Shown piece after piece: positions 8,387 to 16,521 of a DNA stretch of 64,000 nucleotides. How positions within the stretch are numbered: position 1 is the first letter of the stretch; every line of letters starts with the position of its first letter. The stretch covers positions 113,490 through 177,489 of the forward strand of contig JAIXWM010000008.1 of assembly GCA_027491255.1 (NCBI GenBank), given 5' to 3'. The position numbers were made by a program, and so were the translations under genes. The notes under the pieces were generated by a model that saw nothing but the letters and a program-made list of their open reading frames with translations, made no database searches and was not told the origin of the DNA. Source of the stretch: Rubrivivax sp. (GTDB lineage Bacteria > Pseudomonadota > Gammaproteobacteria > Burkholderiales > Burkholderiaceae_C).

Positions 8387-9187
8387 TCAGCCCACCACGG
8401 TGCCGTCGAACCCCAGATGCCGTGAGATGGCGCCAGCCGTGTCGATCACGACTGATGAGAGCTGCAGTTGACGCTCTGGCGTCATGCGCTCAGGCGGACC
8501 GGAGACGCTGATGGCCGCGAACACGCGGCCGGCGGCATTGCGGATGGGCGCAGCCACGCAGCGCACGAACAGCTGCAGTTCTTCGTTGTCCAAGGCGTAG
8601 CCGCGCTTGCGCACCTTGGCCAAGTCTCGCTCCAGGGCGGCCAGTGAGGTGATCGTGTGCGAGGTGTAGGAGCGCAGCCCCCCCGCCGCGATGCGCGCCA
8701 CAAGGTCCTTTGGCAGGTATGCGCCCACTGCCTTGCCCACCCCAGTGCAGTGGATAGGTGCGATCTCCACTCGGCTGGCCAGGCTCTTGCGGGGCTCTTC
8801 GAAGTCCTCCCGCTCGATCACGACAACGCTCTGTCCGTTGAAGACCCCCAGGTGAACGGAGGCGCCGGAGTGCCGCGCCAGCTGGTCGACGAAGGGCTGT
8901 GCTTCGCGGTGCAGGTCCATGTTGGCCAGGGACAGGCTGCCCAGCTCGTACAAGCCGATACCCAGCATGTAGCCACCGCCCCTGACATCCTGCTCGATGA
9001 AGCCGATCTCCTTGAGGGCTCCAAGAATGCGGTGCACCGTCGGTCTGGGCAATCCGGTGCCTGTGGCAATCTGTGCAAGCGTCAGGCGCCTCGATACGCT
9101 TGAGAAGCACTGCAGCACATCCATCATGCGCTGATAGGACTGGATTCGGTTCTTGTCGTCCTTTTCAGCGGGCGCGGTCAGGGCCAT
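8387..9187 (-). CDS. IclR-family transcriptional regulator
   Basis: This protein of about 266 residues has an N-terminal winged helix-turn-helix (RRLTLAQIATGTGLPRPTVH). The effector-binding domain carries the IclR pattern PIHCTGVGKAVGAYLP and later NEELQLFVRCVAAPIRN. It lies downstream of a Bug binding-protein gene on the same strand, next to a divergent DapA-like/DhaKL operon, and is the obvious candidate regulator of that locus. A GTG at 9232 is an alternative start that adds 15 residues. Neither start has a strong ribosome-binding site. Confidence 0.92.
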   Translation of the reverse strand: MALTAPAEKDDKNRIQSYQRMMDVLQCFSSVSRRLTLAQIATGTGLPRPTVHRILGALKEIGFIEQDVRGGGYMLGIGLYELGSLSLANMDLHREAQPFVDQLARHSGASVHLGVFNGQSVVVIEREDFEEPRKSLASRVEIAPIHCTGVGKAVGAYLPKDLVARIAAGGLRSYTSHTITSLAALERDLAKVRKRGYALDNEELQLFVRCVAAPIRNAAGRVFAAISVSGPPERMTPERQLQLSSVVIDTAGAISRHLGFDGTVVG

Positions 9188-9383
9188 GGATTTGTTCAGC
9201 GAGGGTGTGGTGGGCTGGGGATGCGCCGTCACGGTGCGCCATGCGGTGCCGGGAGCCCGAACAGACCATCACGATCCGCCTTTTCCGGCAGCGCTTCCCC
9301 AGCGATGTGGCAGTTTACCGACCCCTCGCGCGCCGAGCTTCGGCGTGAGCGTTGCCCATCCTTCCGGGCCACGCGGTGGGCGC

Positions 9384-10370
9384 TCAGTTCACCTTCAGGT
9401 TGAGCTGGGTGATGAGGGCCTTGAAGTAGGCGCTGTCACGGTCGATCTCGGCCTTGAACCGGGCGCCGTCGGCCACGGAATAGCCCAGGTTGAGCTTGTC
9501 CATCGCCTCCTTCACGGCGGGGTCCTGCGCGGCCTTCATGGCGGCCTCTGACAGCTTCGCCAGGACATCGGGCGGCAGTCCCCTCGGCGCACCCAACCCG
9601 CGCCAGGTGCCGATGGCCAGGTCGATGCGCCGCTCCTTCAGTGTGGGCACGCTCTCGAAGCCTTTCAGCCTTTGGTCGCCCATCACTGCCAACATCCGCA
9701 ACCTGCCCGAGGCCACCTGCGACGAGACTTCCGACGGTGAAGGCACCACGGCATCAATGTGGCCGCCCAGCAAGGCCACCACGGCTGGGGCGTTGCCCTG
9801 GTACGGGATGTGGTTGAACGTGACGCCCAGCTTTTGCTGCAGGCCCAGGGCTGCCAGGTGGGAGACCCCGCCCACACCTGCGTTACCAAAGCGCAGGCCA
9901 TCCTTGCTGCGTTTGGCAGCGTCCACGAGCTCCTCGATGGTGTTCCAGGGGGACTGGGCGCTCACGGCCAGCACCACGGGATCCTGGTTGAGGCGGACGA
10001 TGGGCACGAAGTCCTCGGGCTGGTATCTGCCGATGCCCAGGTGGGGCAGGATCACCATCTCGAGCGTCATCATCGCGATCTTGTAGCCGTCGGGTTTGCT
10101 CTGCGCCACCTCGCCCAGGCCGATCGCACCGCTGGCTCCGGGCCGGTTGAGCACGGTGAAGGGCTGGCTGAAGTGTTTCTTGGCGGCCTCGGCGAACACT
10201 CGGGCCAGCACGTCGGTGCCGCCGCCGGCGCCGAACGGCACCACCAGTTCCACCGCCCGGTTGGGATAGGCGTCGCCCGATTGCGCAAAGGCCAAGGGCG
10301 AGGTGGCTGCGAGCGGCCAGGCGCTCATGGCGACCAGTCCGGCTCTGCGGGTGATTCCTGAAGGCTTCAT
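9384..10370 (-). CDS. Bug-family periplasmic solute-binding protein (TTT transporter type)
   Basis: The product is about 328 residues from the chosen ATG, with an N-terminal export signal ending near SPLAFAQ. Twin Arg residues (TRRAG) raise the possibility of Tat export. Family features include YPNRAVELVVPFGAGGGTDVLARV, a Bug-type carboxylate-binding start, and VLNRPGASGAIGLGEVA. Bug proteins bind carboxylates or other small organic molecules. The partner membrane proteins (TctA/TctB) are not in the window. It is divergent from the DapA-like/DhaKL operon, so its ligand may be that pathway's substrate. Confidence 0.92.
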   Translation of the reverse strand: MKPSGITRRAGLVAMSAWPLAATSPLAFAQSGDAYPNRAVELVVPFGAGGGTDVLARVFAEAAKKHFSQPFTVLNRPGASGAIGLGEVAQSKPDGYKIAMMTLEMVILPHLGIGRYQPEDFVPIVRLNQDPVVLAVSAQSPWNTIEELVDAAKRSKDGLRFGNAGVGGVSHLAALGLQQKLGVTFNHIPYQGNAPAVVALLGGHIDAVVPSPSEVSSQVASGRLRMLAVMGDQRLKGFESVPTLKERRIDLAIGTWRGLGAPRGLPPDVLAKLSEAAMKAAQDPAVKEAMDKLNLGYSVADGARFKAEIDRDSAYFKALITQLNLKVN

Positions 10371-10579
10371 GCGGATTCCTGTAGGGGTTGAGGTGGTGAC
10401 TTCAGCCAAAGCGTCCGGATTGCGGAATACTTGACCGAAATGCGGAACGCTGAGACACTTTATGAACCGGCCCCCCCCGTGTCAAGTGCTGAACACCCTG
10501 ATCTGCGCACTTCACGGTCTCCCGGTTCCGCGGTCCGCATCGGCGCACCCCTCACAAGATCCTCCACAGGAACCCCAAG
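10371..10579. promoter_or_regulatory. Divergent promoter region with paired TGCGGAA repeats
   Basis: This 209-base gap separates the Bug gene from the DapA-like gene. TGCGGAA occurs at 10421-10427 and again at 10441-10447, exactly 20 bases apart (two helical turns). An inverse form TTCCGC lies near 10525. TTGACC at 10431-10436 could be a -35 element. These could be sites for the neighbouring IclR-type regulator. Confidence 0.4.
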
Positions 10580-11485
10580 ATGAGCTCCATGACCCCCGAT
10601 CTGCGCCATCTCTTGCACGGCGTTTTGCCCCCCATTGCCATGCCCTTCGACGAGCAGGGTCGCCTGGTGCGAAACGCCATGCGTGAGCAGATCGACCTGA
10701 TCGTCAACGCCGGCGCCAATGGCGTGGTGGTGGGGGGCAGCACGGGCGAGGGCCACACCTTGTCGGACGCCGAGTTCGTCGATTCGATGCAGGACGCCTA
10801 CGAAGCCACCGCCGGGCGCGTGCCCTTCCTGGCTGGCCTCATCGTCAACAGCACGGTGCAGGCCATTCGGCGCACGCGCATGCTGGAGGGCATGAAGGTG
10901 GTCGCATTGCAGGTCACTCCCGTCCACTACCTCTTCAAACCCGACGAGCGCGCGACCATCGAGCATTTCCGCACCATTTGGGAGGAAACCGGCATTCCCA
11001 TCCTCATCTACAACGTGATCCCGTGGAACTACCTGAGCGTGGATTCCATGCTCCGGATCATGGACGAGGTGCCGGGCGTGATCGGCATGAAGCAGAGCAG
11101 CGGCGATCTGAAGTCGTTGTCGGACCTGCTGCTCAACGTCAAGGAGCCCAACATCGTGTTGAGTGGGATCGACGCCCTGCTGTACCCCGGCTTCGCCCTG
11201 GGCATGCACGGCGCCATCTCGGCCCTGACCAGTGCCGTGCCCGGGCCCGTGGTCCGTCTTCAGAACATGGTCAAGGCCGGCCGGCACGACGAGGCCCGCC
11301 AGTTGCACTTTCACCTCAACCGGCTGTGGAACACGCTACCGCACGAGATCCTGCCGGGCTGCGTCAAGTACATCCAGCATCTGCAGGGCCTGCCGCTGTA
11401 CCACCCGCGTGCGCCCATGGTCCCGCCTGACGAGGGCCTGAAGGCGCGCATCGCCCAGGCGCTGCGGCCGGTGTTGGCGGCCTGA
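10580..11485 (+). CDS. DapA/NanA-superfamily class I aldolase-like lyase
   Basis: This 301-residue TIM-barrel protein belongs to the dihydrodipicolinate synthase/N-acetylneuraminate lyase superfamily. GGSTGEGHTLSDAEF matches the family GTTGE signature. Tyr144 in ILIYN and the Schiff-base Lys171 in IGMKQSSGD are at the expected catalytic positions. Because it sits with DhaK, DhaL, a Bug protein and an IclR regulator, it more likely acts in breakdown of a sugar acid or keto acid than in lysine synthesis. The true substrate cannot be read from sequence. Confidence 0.9.
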   Translation: MSSMTPDLRHLLHGVLPPIAMPFDEQGRLVRNAMREQIDLIVNAGANGVVVGGSTGEGHTLSDAEFVDSMQDAYEATAGRVPFLAGLIVNSTVQAIRRTRMLEGMKVVALQVTPVHYLFKPDERATIEHFRTIWEETGIPILIYNVIPWNYLSVDSMLRIMDEVPGVIGMKQSSGDLKSLSDLLLNVKEPNIVLSGIDALLYPGFALGMHGAISALTSAVPGPVVRLQNMVKAGRHDEARQLHFHLNRLWNTLPHEILPGCVKYIQHLQGLPLYHPRAPMVPPDEGLKARIAQALRPVLAA

Positions 11486-11524
11486 TCGCGCCGGCTGCCC
11501 GCCGATTCACCGAGGCCGAGAACG

Positions 11525-12526
11525 ATGAAGAAGTTCCTGAACCAACCAGGCGACTACGTCGACGAGATGCTCGAGGGCCTGTGCTCGGCGCACCCGGGAC
11601 AGTACCGCCAACTGCCCGGGCGCCCGCGCGTCGTCCTGCGCGCGGCCCCACCCCGGCCCGGCAAGGTGGGCATCGTCACAGGCGGCGGCTCCGGGCACTT
11701 GCCGATGTTCGTGGGCTACGTCGGCCCGGGCCTGCTGGATGCCTGCGCTGTGGGCAACGTCTTCGCCGGGCAGACAGTGGCAGACGCCGAGGCCGCGATG
11801 CGCGCCGTGAGCGCTGGCGCCGGGGTCTTGCAGTTGTACGGCAACTACGGCGGCGACAAGATGAACTTCAACCTCGCGGCCGAGGCGCTGCAGGACGAGG
11901 GCGTGGAGGTGCGGGCCGTGCGGGTGGCCGACGACGTGGCCAGTGCTGCGGCGTCGCAGCGCCAACTGCGCCGCGGCGTGGCGGGCATGGTCTACGCGTT
12001 CAAGCTGGCAGGCGCCTGCGCCGAGGCCGGAGGCAAGCTGGAGGAGGTCGCCGCGGTGGCGCAGCAGGCTTGCGACAGCCTGCGCAGCGTGGGCGTGGCG
12101 CTGTCACCCTGCACCATTCCTGAAGCGGGCCGACCGGGCTTCGACATCGGGGCAGACGACATGGCCTTCGGCATGGGCATTCACGGGGAGCCGGGCCTGT
12201 GGACCGGCCCCCTTCAGACGGCCGATCAGGTGGCCCAGACCATGCTCGAGGCCGTCCTGCCGGAACTCGGCCTATCGCGCGGCGACCGTGTGTCGGTCAT
12301 GGTCAACAGCTTGGGCGCCACCCCGCTGGAGGAACTCTACATCCTGTACCGCGCAGTCGAGCGCAGCCTCCGAATGCAGGGGCAGACGGTTGTGGCTCCC
12401 CTCATCGGACAGTACGCCACCTCCATGGAGATGGCCGGGGCCTCGCTCAGCGTGCTGCGCCTCGACGGCCGGTTGGAGCCGCTGCTGCTGGCGCCGGCCG
12501 GCTCGCCGTTCTGGCGGCCGGCATGA
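11525..12526 (+). CDS. dhaK: DhaK-type dihydroxyacetone kinase subunit
   Basis: The product is 333 residues. It has the GGGSGHLP phosphate/substrate loop (residues 53-60), NYGGDKMNF with Asp111, and His220 in GMGIHGEPG. That His covalently binds the ketone carbonyl as a hemiaminal in DhaK; E. coli uses His218. The gene overlaps dhaL by four bases. With DhaL it should phosphorylate dihydroxyacetone or a related hydroxy-ketone. No PTS-type DhaM is visible, so the DhaL partner is likely ATP-dependent. The context with a DapA-like lyase suggests a pathway-specific kinase. Confidence 0.93.
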   Translation: MKKFLNQPGDYVDEMLEGLCSAHPGQYRQLPGRPRVVLRAAPPRPGKVGIVTGGGSGHLPMFVGYVGPGLLDACAVGNVFAGQTVADAEAAMRAVSAGAGVLQLYGNYGGDKMNFNLAAEALQDEGVEVRAVRVADDVASAAASQRQLRRGVAGMVYAFKLAGACAEAGGKLEEVAAVAQQACDSLRSVGVALSPCTIPEAGRPGFDIGADDMAFGMGIHGEPGLWTGPLQTADQVAQTMLEAVLPELGLSRGDRVSVMVNSLGATPLEELYILYRAVERSLRMQGQTVVAPLIGQYATSMEMAGASLSVLRLDGRLEPLLLAPAGSPFWRPA

Positions 12527-13125
12527 GGGTCGACCGGGCGGCGGTTGAGCGCGCCCTGTTGCGGGTGAGTCAGGGCTTGCGGCAGGCCGCCGACGAACTC
12601 AACGCCCTGGATGCGGTGGTGGGTGATGGCGACCTGGGCACCACCCTGGCCCGGTGCGCCGACGCTCTGGATGGCGTGCCCTTTGTCGGTGGCACGGTGG
12701 CGGACCTCTTGCAGGAAGCCGGGGGCCGCTGCGCCGCCGCTTCAGGCTCCAGCTTTGCCACCCTGCTGGGGGCCGCCTTGCGCGCCGCTGCGCGAGGCTG
12801 CCGGCAGGCGGGGGTATCGCACACCTTGGGGGACGTTGCCTTGGGTGAACTGCTGGGCTGCGCCGCGGCGGGAGTCGCACACCTCGGCGAAGTTCAGGAA
12901 GGTGACAAGACCCTGCTCGACGCCATGCTGGCGGTCCAGCGCTCCAGGCCGCTGGACGGTACGCCCTGGACCGTGTTCCACGCAGAACAGGCACTGCACG
13001 CGGCCCTGAAGGCATTGCATCACCAGCCTGGACGCATTGGCCGTGCAAGGCTGCATGCTGGGCGCATCGCGGCCTACGACGATCCGGGCATGGTCGCGGT
13101 GCTCAGGATGGTGCAGTCGCTCTGA
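12523..13125 (+). CDS. dhaL: DhaL-type nucleotide-binding kinase subunit
   Basis: This 200-residue all-helical DhaL domain starts at an ATG overlapping the dhaK stop (ATGA). Three Asp residues at 30, 35 and 37 (ALDAVVGDGDLGTTL) fit the magnesium/nucleotide cluster of the family. The AASGSSFATLLGAALRAAA segment resembles the family GGTSGALYG loop, but without the exact motif. The C-terminal part around KTLLDAMLAV is typical. It should supply the phosphate for the DhaK-bound ketone. Confidence 0.9.
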   Translation: MRVDRAAVERALLRVSQGLRQAADELNALDAVVGDGDLGTTLARCADALDGVPFVGGTVADLLQEAGGRCAAASGSSFATLLGAALRAAARGCRQAGVSHTLGDVALGELLGCAAAGVAHLGEVQEGDKTLLDAMLAVQRSRPLDGTPWTVFHAEQALHAALKALHHQPGRIGRARLHAGRIAAYDDPGMVAVLRMVQSL

Positions 13126-13219
13126 TCACGACGCGTCGCGCACCTGCCTACACCCGTCCGGCCCGCCGTCCGCTGCTTGCCCGCGAATCAATGCAGTGCC
13201 CCGCCCACCACCGCAATAG

Positions 13220-13372
13220 GCACCAATTGCATTGCTGCATCCGGGTGCTGCGCCGAGCCTGGGCGCGGCGCTGGGCACCCTGCTGCCGGTCATCGCCGGC
13301 AACCTGCTGGGCGGCAGCGTGCTCGTCGCGCTGGTGTACTGAGTGATCTACCGGCGGCCGGTTGCAGACCGA
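13220..13372 (+). pseudogene. Remnant of a second FNT (formate/nitrite) transporter C-terminus
   Basis: Frame 2 reads LGTLLPVIAGNLLGGSVLVA then LVY, a TGA stop at 13340-13342, then VIYRRP. This aligns with the end of the intact transporter at 7441-8325 ([26 protein letters not shown]). The TGA replaces the Trp codon. An in-frame TAG at 13217-13219 closes the upstream side and no start exists, so only about 50 codons survive. Confidence 0.8.
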
Positions 13373-13410
13373 GGGCCGCAGCGCTGAAGACTCTGGGCGT
13401 GCCGGCGGGC

Positions 13411-14583
13411 TCAGGCCGGCCGAAGGGCGCGCTGGCGCCGCGCCAGCCACAGCAGCGCCAGGCCGACGGCGGCGATCGGCAGCAGCGAGCCCAGGTTCAG
13501 CAGCGTCCAGCCCTGGGTGGTGATGAGCGCGCCCGACGCGAAGGAGCTCAGCGCCATGGTGGCGAACACGCAGGTGTCCATCGCGCCCTGGGCCTTGTTC
13601 TTCTCCTCGGGGCGGTAGGTGGCGGTCAGCAGTGTGGAACCGCCGGTGTAGAGGAAATTCCAGCCCACACCGAGCAGGAACAATGCCACGAGGAACTGCA
13701 TCAGGTCCACGCCCGACAAGGCCACGGCGACGCACACGAGGTTCAGCAGCACACCCACGCCCATGATGGGCAGGGCGCCGAAACGCTTGATCAGGTGGCC
13801 GGTGAAGAAGCTCGGCACGAACATGCCGAGCACGTGCCACTCGAGCACCAGCGTCGCGCTGCTGAAGGGATGCTTGCACTGCTGCATCGCGATAGGCGTG
13901 GCGGACATCAGCAGGTTCATCACTCCATAGCCCAGCGCCCCGGCGGCCACGGCGACGACGAAGACCGGCTGGCGCGCGATCTCTCGAATCGGCCGGCCCG
14001 TGCTGCTGCCCGGCTTCGGCGTCTGATGCGGCGGGAAGCGGATGAAGGACAGCGCGACGAAAGCCACCGCCGCCACACCGATCAGCGACAGGTAGGCGCC
14101 CACATAGCGCGTGGGCAGCAGGCCCACTGTCGCATCGGCGAGGTTCGGGCCCAGGAAGGCGCCGACGATGCCGCCGGCCAGCACGAGCGAGATCGCCTTC
14201 TCCTTGTACGATGGTTCGACGAGTTCGGTGCCGGCGAATCGGTAAAGCGCTGCGTTGGCCTGGTAGAAGCCTGCCAGCGTGGTGGCGGCCATCAGCAGCC
14301 CGAAGTGCTGCGCCTGCACCGCGGCGGCGCAGGCCGCGGCCGAGACCGCAGCCATCAGCAGGCCGAGCTGGAACGAGCGCCTGCGCCCCCAGCGGGCCTG
14401 GATCCGCGCGACGATGGGCGCGCTGATCGCGCCGCCGATGACATAGCTCGTCACCGGCAGCGTGGCCATCCAGCCCACCGGCGCCAGCGCCAGCCCGACC
14501 AGACCGTTCATCGCGATGAAGGCGACGGTGTTGGTCAGGAACATGCCCTGACAGAACGCAAGAAGGAGCAGGTGCCGGTTCAT
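13411..14583 (-). CDS. Major facilitator superfamily transporter
   Basis: This 390-residue protein has about twelve hydrophobic segments and an MFS-like loop after TM2 (IVARIQARWGRRRSFQLGLL). Similarity in pattern (LALLLIGVGWNFLYTGGSTLLTATYRPEEK-like stretch) suggests the MFS group often annotated YfcJ/riboflavin-type, but the substrate is unknown. It runs against dhaL, with the FNT remnant between, and is followed on the same strand by a TauE-type exporter gene that starts upstream of it. No regulator is adjacent. Confidence 0.88.
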   Translation of the reverse strand: MNRHLLLLAFCQGMFLTNTVAFIAMNGLVGLALAPVGWMATLPVTSYVIGGAISAPIVARIQARWGRRRSFQLGLLMAAVSAAACAAAVQAQHFGLLMAATTLAGFYQANAALYRFAGTELVEPSYKEKAISLVLAGGIVGAFLGPNLADATVGLLPTRYVGAYLSLIGVAAVAFVALSFIRFPPHQTPKPGSSTGRPIREIARQPVFVVAVAAGALGYGVMNLLMSATPIAMQQCKHPFSSATLVLEWHVLGMFVPSFFTGHLIKRFGALPIMGVGVLLNLVCVAVALSGVDLMQFLVALFLLGVGWNFLYTGGSTLLTATYRPEEKNKAQGAMDTCVFATMALSSFASGALITTQGWTLLNLGSLLPIAAVGLALLWLARRQRALRPA

Positions 14584-14646
14584 GCGCCGATCATCCCACG
14601 CGGATCGGCGCGTGCCCGGGGTCGAGCCCCGCCCGGCCGCAGCCGC

Positions 14647-15447
14647 TCAGGCGTAGGACCACACCATCTTCGCTGCCAGCAGCCACAGCACGACGGCGAA
14701 GACGCGGCGCAGCGTGGCCACCGGCAGCCGGTGCGCTAGGCGCGCGCCGTAGGGCGCCACCAGCATGCTGGCCAGCACCACCGGCAGCAGCGCAGGCAGC
14801 AGCACGAAGCCCAGCGTGCCGTCCGGCAGACCCGGCGCGCTCCAGCCGCTCGCCACGTAGCCCACGGTGCCCAGCAGCGCCACCGGCAGGCCGAGCGCCG
14901 CGCCGGTGCCGATGGCGGTGCGGGCCGGCACGCCGCGCCACAGCAGGAAGGGCATGGTCATGAAGGCGCCACCGGCCGACACCAGCCCGCAGACGAGGCC
15001 GATGGCGCCCCCGATGGCCCACAGTGCCGTCGAGCCGGGCAGGCCCTGGGCGCCTGCGGCGGGCTTGCGCCCGAACCAGATCTGCGTGGCCGCGCCGACG
15101 ACGATGACGGCGAAGGCCAGCGCGAGCGCGCGCTGCGGCACCCAGCCCGCGCCCAGCGTGGCCAGCAGCGTGCCCAGCGTCATCGGCGGGGCCAGCCGGC
15201 GCACGATGCCCCAGTCGACCGAGCCCAGCCGGTGGTGCGCGCGCACGCTCGAGGAGCCCGTGAACAGGATCGAGGCCATCGCCGTTCCCAGGGCCAGGTG
15301 CATCACGTGCGCCGGCGCGAGCTGCTGGGCCGAGAACAACGCCGCCAGCACGGGCACCACCGTCATCCCGCCGCCGATGCCCAGCAAGCCGGCCAGCAGC
15401 CCGATGACAGCGCCGGTGACGAGGTAGGCCAGGGTCCAGGTCATCAT
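14647..15447 (-). CDS. TSUP (TauE/SafE) family membrane permease
   Basis: The product is 266 residues with about eight hydrophobic segments in two repeats. The family hallmark GLLAGLLGIGGGMTVVPVL is in the first repeat and GLVCGLVSAGGAFMTMPFLL in the second. TSUP proteins export or import sulfite, sulfoacetate or related organosulfur anions across the inner membrane. The start is one of two adjacent ATGs (15447 or 15444). No sulfur-metabolism gene is beside it. Confidence 0.9.
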   Translation of the reverse strand: MMTWTLAYLVTGAVIGLLAGLLGIGGGMTVVPVLAALFSAQQLAPAHVMHLALGTAMASILFTGSSSVRAHHRLGSVDWGIVRRLAPPMTLGTLLATLGAGWVPQRALALAFAVIVVGAATQIWFGRKPAAGAQGLPGSTALWAIGGAIGLVCGLVSAGGAFMTMPFLLWRGVPARTAIGTGAALGLPVALLGTVGYVASGWSAPGLPDGTLGFVLLPALLPVVLASMLVAPYGARLAHRLPVATLRRVFAVVLWLLAAKMVWSYA

Positions 15448-15577
15448 TGGCTGGGGGGGTGAGGCAAGCAATCGAGGGGCAGGCCGGGGGCGTGGAGTAT
15501 CCCAGAGGCCCCCGAAGACGCGTCGTGCAGACCTGCTACGCTGAAGCGGCTCGTCAACCCTTCGCGAGGCCCGCCCC

Positions 15578-16288
15578 ATGCCCCACCACCGCGTCATCCT
15601 GTTGCCCGGGCTGGCCAGCGACGCCGCGCTCTGGCGCGACCAGATCCCGGCGCTGCAGGCGGCCGGCCACGCCGTCCACGTGGCGGACACGCACGTCCGT
15701 GCCGCCACCTTGACAGGCATGGCGCTCACGCTGCTGGCCGAGCACGACGGCCCGCTCGTGCTGGCCGGCACCTCGATGGGCGGGATCGTCGCGCTCGAGG
15801 TCTTCCGCCAGGCGCCGCAGCGCGTGGCGGCGCTGGCGCTGCTGGGCAGCAGCGCCCGGCCCGACACGCCGCAGATGATCCGCCTGCGCAGCGACGCCGT
15901 CGCGCTGTTCGAGCGGGGCCGCACGGACGAGGTGCTGCGCGCCAACATCCCCTTCGCCTTCCACCCCAGCCGGCAGCGTGACGAGGCCCTGCTGCAGGCC
16001 TATTTCGAGATGATCGCCCGCGCCGGGGCCGCGCAGCTCATGCGGCAGAACCGCGCGCTGATGGCCCGTCCCGACAGCCGTCCGCTGCTGCGGCGCCTGC
16101 GCTGCCCGCTGCTCGTGGCCTGCGGGGACACCGACGCGCTGACCCCGCCCGAGTGCTCGCGCGAGATCGCCGCTGCGGTGCCCCACGCCCGGCTCGAGAT
16201 CCTGGCCGACTGCGGCCATCTGCTGACCTGGGAGCAGCCGGCGCGGGTGAATGCCTTGCTGCTGGAGTGGCTGGCGGCCCTGGCTTGA
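15578..16288 (+). CDS. Alpha/beta-hydrolase
   Basis: This 236-residue single-domain hydrolase opens with the oxyanion-hole region VILLPGLASDAALW. The nucleophile elbow GTSMGG carries the Ser. The likely acid is in LVACGDTDALTP and the base His is in ADCGHLLTWEQP, so the catalytic triad appears complete. The substrate (ester, amide or thioester) is not predictable. It stands alone on the + strand between a TSUP gene and amt. Confidence 0.88.
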   Translation: MPHHRVILLPGLASDAALWRDQIPALQAAGHAVHVADTHVRAATLTGMALTLLAEHDGPLVLAGTSMGGIVALEVFRQAPQRVAALALLGSSARPDTPQMIRLRSDAVALFERGRTDEVLRANIPFAFHPSRQRDEALLQAYFEMIARAGAAQLMRQNRALMARPDSRPLLRRLRCPLLVACGDTDALTPPECSREIAAAVPHARLEILADCGHLLTWEQPARVNALLLEWLAALA

Positions 16289-16429
16289 CCCGGGCGGGAC
16301 CGCCTGACTGGCGCCGCTGACGGCCCCGCGGTGCCGCCCGGCTCCGCCTGGGCAGGGCGATCGAGCCGATGGTTGCCCCAGCGATATCACAGGCATGCAC
16401 CAACATTGAGCGCAAAGGGCGCACCTAAC

Positions 16430-16445
16430 AGGCGCATTTCTTGCT
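16430..16445 (+). promoter_or_regulatory. Sigma-54-type promoter upstream of amt
   Basis: AGGCGCATTTCTTGCT has the invariant GG (16431-16432) and GC (16443-16444) separated by exactly ten bases, and matches GGC-C-N-TTGCT of the -24/-12 class. It lies about 77 bases before the amt TTG. TGCACC at 16396 followed by AGCGCA at 16409 is a weak NtrC-like dyad. Confidence 0.65.
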
Positions 16446-16521
16446 TGCCAGGAAGACAAATCGAGCAACACACCGCTGGAAACGCCCCAAAGGTGTGCGA
16501 AAACTTCCAGGAGAACAGGCT

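Noticed and set aside
13177..14739. 520-codon plus-strand frame opposite the MFS gene
   Set aside because: It is rich in Gln, His, Gly and Arg and has no membrane or domain pattern. The MFS gene on the minus strand is clear.
16441..16521. ATG 16441 as the amt start
   Set aside because: It overlaps the sigma-54-type promoter, has no ribosome-binding site, and adds a basic leader not found in Amt proteins.
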